From Opitutia bacterium UBA5964 (GTDB lineage: Bacteria; Verrucomicrobiota; Verrucomicrobiia; Opitutales; Coraliomargaritaceae): DNA of 12,425 nt. The notes under the pieces were generated by a model. That model saw only the letters and a list, made by a program, of their open reading frames with translations. It did no database searches and was not told where the DNA came from. The stretch is taken from positions 1-12,425 of the forward strand of contig DJBY01000017.1 in NCBI GenBank assembly GCA_002430605.1, read 5' to 3'. This document shows positions 6,833 through 12,425 of the stretch, piece by piece (the first letter of the stretch is position 1; each line of letters opens with the position of its first letter). Both the position numbers and the translations under genes were made by a program.

Positions 6833-9535
6833 ATGTGGGTAAAAATTAGAGCTAGAGGACTTCTATTCCTAGAACTCTGCCTCGACCTATTGCTGCTGAT
6901 ACTGTTTTCAGCACAAGCTTTTGTCGCCGGCTGCCTGTGCATCTATGGGTATGTGCCCGCCCCCACACAGTGGCTAAATGAGACGCTCTTAGAGCAACGA
7001 TTCGACGGTTTCTATATCCAAGCTGAAAGCTTCCGACTAAAGTTAAGCGGTGAAATCGAATTAACAAATCTCCTAGTCTATCACAGCGAGATGAGCGACC
7101 CGATACTGGCGGCCGACAGTATCGCACTTCAATACGGCCTGCGTAATAAAGGCACCTATCAATTCACCCCGACTGGGCTCGTCCTCTCAAACGGAACCCT
7201 GCAAATGCCAGCGATTTACTCGCCTGACGGCAATCGCACAACAATACTTGAGCGCGTCGCCTTTCACCTCAGCCCCAGCGAAGGCATGATTCGCGTTGAT
7301 TCATTTGCCGCTCAGCACGCAGATATCCGCCTGCGCGGTTCGATCGAGTGGCCACTGCAATCCCTAGGCAGCGCTGAAATGCCACCGATTGAAAGATTCT
7401 ACAAACTCATCGCCGCCATCCTTAAAGAAAAAGAACACTTTTCGCCCTTCATACAACCGACCCTAGAATTCGCCTTAACCGCACGGGCCGACGACTCGGT
7501 GGACGTTTCGGTCCTCTTGTCATGCGAACACTTAAAGCACACTTACGCGACAGGGACGGACTTCAACTTTCAGACCAAATTCAAATTACAAAATGGCGTA
7601 ATCACTCCGCTGCTGCCGCTGATGCTCCAGGCGAAACAGATCGACGTTCCGAAGTTCAATTTTGCGGCCAAGCAAATAGCCGCACATGTCGCGACCGACC
7701 AGTGGACAGGCCTACTGAATGGCATCTGGCCTGAGTTTGAGATCAGCGCGCATACTGTTGACACATATGGCGTCACCTTAAATAGCCCTCAGGCCAAAAT
7801 CTCTCCAACGAACTACCCCGAACTACAACTATCTGGCACCGCGAGTGGCCTCAACGGCGGCGTTGCATTCTCAGGAAAACTCAACAGCACAACTAAGAGT
7901 GGACAGATACACGCCAACGGCAGCGTTGATGTATTTACACTCTTACCTGAAGCCGCACTTACAAAACTACCGGAGCTCCATTTTGGCTCGACACCTTACT
8001 ACAACCTCACGGTCAATCTAAGCGAAGGCTTCCGACTCAAAAGCGCAATCTTCCGAATTGATGCAAACGACGTCACTGCAAACGGGCTAACGTTCGACAA
8101 CATCCTCGCTCAAGGTAGCTACAATGAAAGCACATTCAGCCTAGACAACATACTCATCGAGCGCGGCAAACAATGGATCGATGCCACGTTCAGTCGGAAC
8201 AACACAACCAAGGACTTTAAAATAACTCTACTTAGCTCTGCGCTCCCCGAACAATACAGCCCACTTCTCCCTGAATGGTGGCCTGCGATATTCAAAGATA
8301 TCGACTTCAGCCAAGCGACATATAGCTACGGCGATTTCGTTATTTATGGCGGTAGCGGCGTTCCAGACCCTGAGGTGTTCTTTTTCGGCCATGCAGCAGC
8401 CCATCGCGCAGCCTACCGTGGCGCGCTGATCGACGAAGGCGAAATGATCGTCCGCGGTCGCGGCAACTACGTCGAGCTACACAATATCGACGCCAAAACG
8501 GGTGACGGTTGGGCGAAAGGCGATGTCAGTTTCACCTCTGGGAAAATCCCAGACCAAGGCCTGCTCTCCGTCCGCTACCACTTCGACTCATTGATGCCCC
8601 TCGATGTCGCTTCGAAAGTATTTGGTGAAGCCGTTACCACTATCATCAGCGATTTTGAAGTCACACAGCTCCCCCGAGTCAAACTGGACGGAGTTACCTT
8701 CAACGATGCCTACATACAGTATGCTGACAAAGACACCTTCGACCTCGACGCCGATATCGACACGCCAATCACCTTTAAGAAGACGCCCCTCGACTACTTG
8801 CACTTCAATCTCTACAGCCGCAAAAAAGGCATTTACCTGAGGGATGTAGGATTTGGATATGCCGATGGCCATGGCAGCGCACTGATCGACATCGAGAGTA
8901 CACTGAACGATAGCAAGCAGCTTCGCTTCGACCTAAGCCTCCGCGACGCCAATCAAGTAAAGGCGGTACAAGACCTTCCGAGTTTCGACGGCATCGAGGA
9001 CCACTTTACTCATGCCCAGGCTAAAAAGAACGAAGAAGTCCTCCGCAAAGGTACACTAGACCTAAACTTACATGCCCAAGGCCCACTTGATAATCTGTAT
9101 GCATACAATGGATACGGAGATTTCGTCACCAACAACGAACAACTCGGAGCGATTCAACTACTCGGTCCCCTCTCCAGCCTGCTTAAGAATACACGCCTGA
9201 ATTTCACATCATTCAATCTCAACCAAATGAACGCCCGATTCGCAGTTGAGCAAGAGACGGTCAACTTCTCTGATTTGACCATCACCGGCCCGCGCACCAA
9301 GATCTGGTCACAAGGTACGGTACACATTCCGGATCAAGCACTTAATATGGATGTCCGCGTTAGCCTATTTGCAAACATGGGTAACCCTGATTCGGCAATC
9401 AACACCTTTCGTAAACTGATATCCTCTCCTCTCCCCAACCTTCTAGTTTTCGACCTAAGAGGAACCATACACGATCAAAAAATCCGTTTGAGCTACGACC
9501 CACGAAATTTCATTCCGGGGCTCAAACAAAATTAG
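6833..9535 (+). CDS. AsmA-like, inner-membrane-anchored periplasmic protein
   Basis: The 900-residue product has one N-terminal hydrophobic segment (about residues 9-40, Leu-rich), then a very long strand-rich region with many alternating polar/hydrophobic stretches and few Cys, and a C-terminal region (about residues 770-890) that resembles AsmA-like C-terminal domains. That region includes NARFAVEQETVNFSDLTITG, a following GTVHIP-type strand, and a final strand ending near LSYDPRNFIPG. AsmA/TamB/YhdP relatives are bridge-like proteins linked to lipid traffic or outer-membrane biogenesis. By analogy this one may span part of the periplasm, but no substrate can be read. I chose the ATG at 6833, which has an AGG 5 nt upstream and leads straight into the anchor. 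A TTG at 6812, directly after the previous TAA, would add seven residues. As last gene of the operon it overlaps the convergent oxidoreductase gene by 4 nt at the stops. Confidence 0.78.
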   Translation: MWVKIRARGLLFLELCLDLLLLILFSAQAFVAGCLCIYGYVPAPTQWLNETLLEQRFDGFYIQAESFRLKLSGEIELTNLLVYHSEMSDPILAADSIALQYGLRNKGTYQFTPTGLVLSNGTLQMPAIYSPDGNRTTILERVAFHLSPSEGMIRVDSFAAQHADIRLRGSIEWPLQSLGSAEMPPIERFYKLIAAILKEKEHFSPFIQPTLEFALTARADDSVDVSVLLSCEHLKHTYATGTDFNFQTKFKLQNGVITPLLPLMLQAKQIDVPKFNFAAKQIAAHVATDQWTGLLNGIWPEFEISAHTVDTYGVTLNSPQAKISPTNYPELQLSGTASGLNGGVAFSGKLNSTTKSGQIHANGSVDVFTLLPEAALTKLPELHFGSTPYYNLTVNLSEGFRLKSAIFRIDANDVTANGLTFDNILAQGSYNESTFSLDNILIERGKQWIDATFSRNNTTKDFKITLLSSALPEQYSPLLPEWWPAIFKDIDFSQATYSYGDFVIYGGSGVPDPEVFFFGHAAAHRAAYRGALIDEGEMIVRGRGNYVELHNIDAKTGDGWAKGDVSFTSGKIPDQGLLSVRYHFDSLMPLDVASKVFGEAVTTIISDFEVTQLPRVKLDGVTFNDAYIQYADKDTFDLDADIDTPITFKKTPLDYLHFNLYSRKKGIYLRDVGFGYADGHGSALIDIESTLNDSKQLRFDLSLRDANQVKAVQDLPSFDGIEDHFTHAQAKKNEEVLRKGTLDLNLHAQGPLDNLYAYNGYGDFVTNNEQLGAIQLLGPLSSLLKNTRLNFTSFNLNQMNARFAVEQETVNFSDLTITGPRTKIWSQGTVHIPDQALNMDVRVSLFANMGNPDSAINTFRKLISSPLPNLLVFDLRGTIHDQKIRLSYDPRNFIPGLKQN

Positions 9536-10506
9536 CCACAAGACAGCGTATCGAGTAACACTCGACTCGCGGCCAATCCAGACAGCGCAGCACCCTCGAC
9601 CCGCGCACCGCCAAAACCATCCCCCGCAAGCAACAAACTCAAATCCGAGTTATGGAAATACGCCTGTGGATAAGGGTTTAATGGTAACGTAAAGCCCCAT
9701 CGATGGCAGGAATACTCGAGGACTGAGGACTGCAAATAAGCTGAGGCAGCTTCCAACATCAGAGCACCGCGCACATCGTCCGCCGAGTCCCAGTGCTCCT
9801 GCGCAAAATCGGCACTCGCATGAATCGTCACTGCGGGCACATCCATTGAAATGCCCTTCTGTTGATTATCGGCAATCCAAGTGATTGAAGACTCCTCAAC
9901 CGGGCATGCTCCGTGATTTGCCAAACCGCTGGGTCCATCTAAGATCGCCAAAGTCGCCAATCCTAGATCGTAACGCACGGCACGCAACGCGGCCAACTCT
10001 ACTCCAGCATAATCGACTGCACTCGTATCTAATAAGGCTAGCGCTTGCGGGACAGGCGCAGTGACCACTAAATAGCGGCACCGGTAACCCTCGCCCGTCG
10101 CAGTCTGCACCTCCCATGCATTCGCAGTTCTCACCACCTCGACCGCCGTCTGAGAGCAATGCACCACTAAAGACTCGCATAAATACTTCGCCACATCAGT
10201 CATACCGGACCGACCACAATAACGTGGATAACCGGCGGCATTCGAATCGGCTGGGGCATGGCGAAACCACTGCTGAATGACGCCAGCCTCTAACCATTCA
10301 TCTACATAGCTTTGAAAGCTTGGTTCGCGCACAGTGAAAAACTGAGCGCCATGATCGAAGCAACCTCCGCTCATGCGCCGAGTCGCCATACGCCCACCCA
10401 CTCCACGGCCTTTATCAAGCACACGCACTGAGACGCCAGCACGTTGCAGTTCCGAAGCACACAAAAGGCCTGAGATGCCCGCACCAATCACTAATACATC
10501 AATCAT
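9532..10506 (-). CDS. Renalase-like NAD(P)/FAD-dependent oxidoreductase
   Basis: Predicted soluble flavoprotein of 324 residues in the renalase-like group (COG3380 type). It has the Rossmann dinucleotide motif GAGISG (8-13) after VLVI, the strongly conserved DKGRGVGGRMATRR block (31-44), FDHGAQFF (50-57), a WLEAGV..QW region (71-80), and the C-terminal FAD element LLLAGDGFGGARVEGAALSG (291-310). Characterised bacterial renalase oxidises misreduced dihydro-NAD isomers with oxygen, which would make this a cofactor-repair enzyme. Substrate identity here is inferred from family only. The frame runs upstream to 10554, but I chose the ATG at 10504-10506 because the Rossmann strand starts at once and the longer form would overlap the upstream gene. 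The gap to that gene is 19 nt. The TAA stop overlaps the TAG of the AsmA-like gene on the other strand. Confidence 0.88.
   Translation of the reverse strand: MIDVLVIGAGISGLLCASELQRAGVSVRVLDKGRGVGGRMATRRMSGGCFDHGAQFFTVREPSFQSYVDEWLEAGVIQQWFRHAPADSNAAGYPRYCGRSGMTDVAKYLCESLVVHCSQTAVEVVRTANAWEVQTATGEGYRCRYLVVTAPVPQALALLDTSAVDYAGVELAALRAVRYDLGLATLAILDGPSGLANHGACPVEESSITWIADNQQKGISMDVPAVTIHASADFAQEHWDSADDVRGALMLEAASAYLQSSVLEYSCHRWGFTLPLNPYPQAYFHNSDLSLLLAGDGFGGARVEGAALSGLAASRVLLDTLSCG
9551..9565. other. Short perfect inverted repeat TCGAGT-AAC-ACTCGA at the convergent junction
   Basis: Six-bp arms with a 3-nt loop lie 15 nt beyond the AsmA-like stop, inside the last codons of the renalase-like gene. 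As RNA it would form a small hairpin on either strand. Read leftward it is followed, after the stop codon, by a short T-rich stretch (the complement of 9523-9533). It is the only hairpin seen near where both operons end, but it is too short to call a terminator with confidence. Confidence 0.35.
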
Positions 10507-10525
10507 ATCTGCATTAACACTCGGA

Positions 10526-11428
10526 CTAAAATTGCTTCGCGAGGCAGGCCTCAAAGCAACTCTTTATATCGGAAAAATTCCACTCGAAGCCACGCTCCAA
10601 TAACACCTGCGGCAGCACTCCGACATCGGCGCACAGCACCTCGATTCCCATCTTCCCAAACAGGGCTTTCACCGCGAACGCTGGCATCGGGAGAAATGTG
10701 GGGCGCTTTAACGCCGCCCCTAAAGTTTGAGTGAACACCCGATTCGTCAAAGGTTCTGGAGAAACCACATTCAGCGGTCCCTGAATCGATGTATCTTCGA
10801 CCGCCAGCAACAATATCCGTACTGCATCTGGCAAGCTCACCCAGCTCATGTGCTGACTGCCGGCGCCAATCACCCCACCGAGGCCGAGCTTAAAAGCAGG
10901 CAACATTTTGGTGAGCGCACCGCCTTGCGAGCTGAGTATCATGCCGATCCGTGCCGACACTGAGCGAATCCCAGCATCGATTAATGGCTGTGCCGCACCC
11001 TCCCATTGATCACAGACATGCGCTAAAAATCCCCCTCCTAAAGGCGACCTTTCAGTCACGCCAACTCCACACTGATGCCCATAATAATTAATCCCCGATG
11101 CGGTAATATAATCTGGTGGAATCGGCTCTTTCAACAGTGCGCCCACCAATAGCTCGGCTCCACCAACTCGACTCTCCAGTATCTGGGCCTTTGTGGCACC
11201 AGTCCAACGCTGCGCAACTGGCTCGCCAGCGAGATGCACCACCACGTCGACACCTGTCATCGCACCGGCATCGATCGTGCCTGCGGCCACATCCCATTTC
11301 ACATCAGCAGCAGCACCACGCGAAAGCCGTCTTACTGAGTGCCCCTTTGCCTCAAGCGCAACACATAGCGCCTTGCCGAGCATGCCAGTAGCGCCAGAGA
11401 CTAACACCGTTTTCTTACGTTCATTCAT
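10526..11428 (-). CDS. TIGR01777-family NAD-binding epimerase-like protein (YfcH type)
   Basis: Predicted cytoplasmic member of the extended SDR superfamily, 300 residues, the usual length for this family. Visible motifs are the nucleotide-binding GATGMLG (12-18), WD at 45-46, VVHLAGEPVAQRWT (63-76) followed by K80 and the SR of ILESR (86-87), SGINYYG (111-117), FLAHVCDQWEGAA (134-146), GGALTKMLPAFKLGLGG (169-185) and MSWV (194-197). The C-terminal 50 residues (PMPAFAVKALFG onwards, ending near ERGFEWNF) match the DUF1731-type tail of the family. The catalytic reaction of this family is not established. Its ATG overlaps the photolyase TGA as ATGA (11425-11428), so the two are translationally coupled, and the renalase-like gene follows after 19 nt. 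Family membership is near certain and function is open. Confidence 0.93.
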   Translation of the reverse strand: MNERKKTVLVSGATGMLGKALCVALEAKGHSVRRLSRGAAADVKWDVAAGTIDAGAMTGVDVVVHLAGEPVAQRWTGATKAQILESRVGGAELLVGALLKEPIPPDYITASGINYYGHQCGVGVTERSPLGGGFLAHVCDQWEGAAQPLIDAGIRSVSARIGMILSSQGGALTKMLPAFKLGLGGVIGAGSQHMSWVSLPDAVRILLLAVEDTSIQGPLNVVSPEPLTNRVFTQTLGAALKRPTFLPMPAFAVKALFGKMGIEVLCADVGVLPQVLLERGFEWNFSDIKSCFEACLAKQF

Positions 11429-12425
11429 GCCTTAAAATTTGCCAATGCGGCCAGCGCGCGCGCACGCCCCGCTTGATGATCAATGATTGGCGAAGGATAG
11501 ACATCCGCCCCTGTCGCCTCAAGTAATCCAGGTGATGCCTGCCATGGTTCATGTATATACTTTGTTGGCAATTTTTCCAGCTCCGGCACGTAGCGCTTCA
11601 CATACGCACCATCTGGATCAAATTTCTGCCCCTGTATGATGGGGTTAAAAATACGAAAATACGGTGCCGCATCGGCACCACAACCGCCACTCCACTGCCA
11701 CCCAAGTGTATTACTCGCAAGGTCGGCATCCACTAAAGTATCCCAAAACCAACGAGCCCCATCCTGCCAATCCTGCAGCAGATGCTTTACCAACAAGGAA
11801 GATACAATCATCCGTACACGATTATGCATCCAACCAGTTTGCCACAATTGGCGCATTCCAGCATCCACAATCGGGTAACCCGTTTGCCCCGTCTGCCAGC
11901 GCTTCAAAGTCACGGCATCGGTCTCCCAAGGGAACGACTCATACTCAAGTCGCAACGGACGATTCGGCGTCTCCGGAAAATGATACAATACGTTGTAAGC
12001 AAACTCGCGCCAATAGATCTCCTTGAGATACACCTGCGGGCCCTCTGCCGACTCATCACACTGCGCACGCACCGCCGCGACAATTTGCCTAGGGCCAATC
12101 AAGCCCCAGCGTAAATAAGGCGCTAGACTTGAAGTGCCCTCGAAGTCTGGACGATCTCGATTCACATGATAATCATCAATCGGCCCCTGCACAAACGTCG
12201 CCAATCTTTCATGCGCGCCAGCTTCACTCACACACCAGCGCTCAGCCATGCCCGCGTACCAATGCACCTCTGGCAGTAAGCATAGATCCTGCAACGAAAC
12301 AGACGGCGGCCACGTCACGGGGCCTTGTAATCGACCTAAAGCTGGCTCGACTGGCGCTTCCACCGCTCTCGCGTGAACTTTCTTCCAATAAGGGGTGTAT
12401 ACTTTGTAGGGCTGCCCCCCCCCCC
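11425..12425 (-). CDS. phrB: Class I deoxyribodipyrimidine photolyase, 5' end cut by the window edge
   Basis: Light-driven repair of cyclobutane pyrimidine dimers by an FADH- flavoprotein. The frame is open to the right edge. Upstream of an internal GTG at 12361-12363 it reads QPYKVYTPYWKKV, the conserved photolyase linker, so the GTG is not the start and roughly 140-150 N-terminal residues (the antenna-binding domain) are outside the window. The FAD-binding helical domain is complete, including YHVNRDRPDFEGTSSLAPYL, KEIYWREFAYNVL, WQTGQTGYPIVDAGMRQLW, GWMHNRVRMIVSSLLVKHLL and DAAPYFRIFNP. By alignment from memory to the E. coli enzyme, the electron-transfer Trp triad W306/W359/W382 is conserved (codons at 11926-11928, 11767-11769 and 11698-11700), as are the FAD-contacting N378 (in DLASN) and the substrate Asn in MHNR. 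CPD photolyase is favoured over cryptochrome. It overlaps the epimerase-like gene by 4 nt. Confidence 0.95.
   Translation of the reverse strand, partial: GGGQPYKVYTPYWKKVHARAVEAPVEPALGRLQGPVTWPPSVSLQDLCLLPEVHWYAGMAERWCVSEAGAHERLATFVQGPIDDYHVNRDRPDFEGTSSLAPYLRWGLIGPRQIVAAVRAQCDESAEGPQVYLKEIYWREFAYNVLYHFPETPNRPLRLEYESFPWETDAVTLKRWQTGQTGYPIVDAGMRQLWQTGWMHNRVRMIVSSLLVKHLLQDWQDGARWFWDTLVDADLASNTLGWQWSGGCGADAAPYFRIFNPIIQGQKFDPDGAYVKRYVPELEKLPTKYIHEPWQASPGLLEATGADVYPSPIIDHQAGRARALAALANFKA
12415..12425. repeat. Run of eleven C at the right end
   Basis: The window ends in eleven consecutive C, read as Gly codons in the photolyase frame. The position just before the conserved QPYKVYTP motif makes one Gly plausible, but a longer Gly run there is not a feature I know from photolyases. 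A sequencing or assembly end artefact is a real possibility. Confidence 0.7.

Noticed and set aside
10507..10554. Longer start of the renalase-like gene at 10554
   Set aside because: The extra 16 residues (Ser/Arg/Asn-rich) precede the Rossmann strand, match no family feature and would overlap the upstream gene's 3' end. The ATG at 10504-10506 fits the family.
11664..12114. Overlapping plus-strand open frames of 110-120 residues opposite the photolyase
   Set aside because: The opposite strand carries the conserved FAD-binding domain. The plus-strand products are low-complexity, His/Pro/Ser/Arg-rich and have no recognisable motif.
12361..12363. GTG as start of the photolyase
   Set aside because: Conserved photolyase residues (QPYKVYTPY) lie upstream in the same frame, so the gene extends past the window edge.

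Overview
The window looks like a chromosomal stretch of a Gram-negative, double-membrane bacterium of moderate GC content (judged by eye to be near or slightly above 50%). Gene content and protein style suggest Verrucomicrobiota, possibly Opitutales/Puniceicoccales. That placement is inference: it rests on a non-gliding GldA/F/G-type ABC cluster with a DUF4340 gene, on an AsmA-like gene in the same run, and on the near absence of Shine-Dalgarno motifs before the starts. There is no rRNA, tRNA, CRISPR array or complete mobile element. Gene density is very high, and the only sizeable gap is the 183-nt divergent region at 1378-1560.

Layout. (1) Left edge, 3-134: an open frame on the plus strand that looks like the C-terminus of a gene cut by the window, weakly resembling the tail of an IS110-type transposase. 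(2) 214-1377, minus: ribonuclease D with intact DEDDy residues and an HRDC domain. (3) 1561-9535, plus: five tightly packed genes, namely ABC ATPase, ABC-2 permease (GldF type), GldG-type auxiliary protein, a DUF4340 protein with three repeated modules, and a 900-residue AsmA-like protein. Gaps are 18 nt, a 1-nt overlap, 5 nt and 21 nt, so one operon is very likely. (4) 9532-12425, minus: an operon read from the right edge leftwards, with a class I photolyase (5' end cut by the window), a TIGR01777-family epimerase-like protein and a renalase-like FAD oxidoreductase. The first two share an ATGA overlap and the third follows after 19 nt.

How the genes may work together. The plus-strand operon would place one cytoplasmic ATPase and one six-helix permease in the inner membrane. 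Three inner-membrane-anchored proteins would present large periplasmic domains of about 425, 630 and 860 residues. This resembles an envelope export or lipid-handling machine more than gliding motility, since no other gld genes are seen. Its substrate is unknown, and it is the best candidate here for an undescribed system. The minus-strand operon pairs DNA photorepair with two redox or nucleotide-cofactor enzymes and reads as a light or oxidative stress unit.

The two operons converge and overlap by 4 nt at their stop codons (9532-9535). The right end finishes in eleven C residues inside the photolyase frame, and the left end may lie in a transposase, so both ends may be contig breaks.
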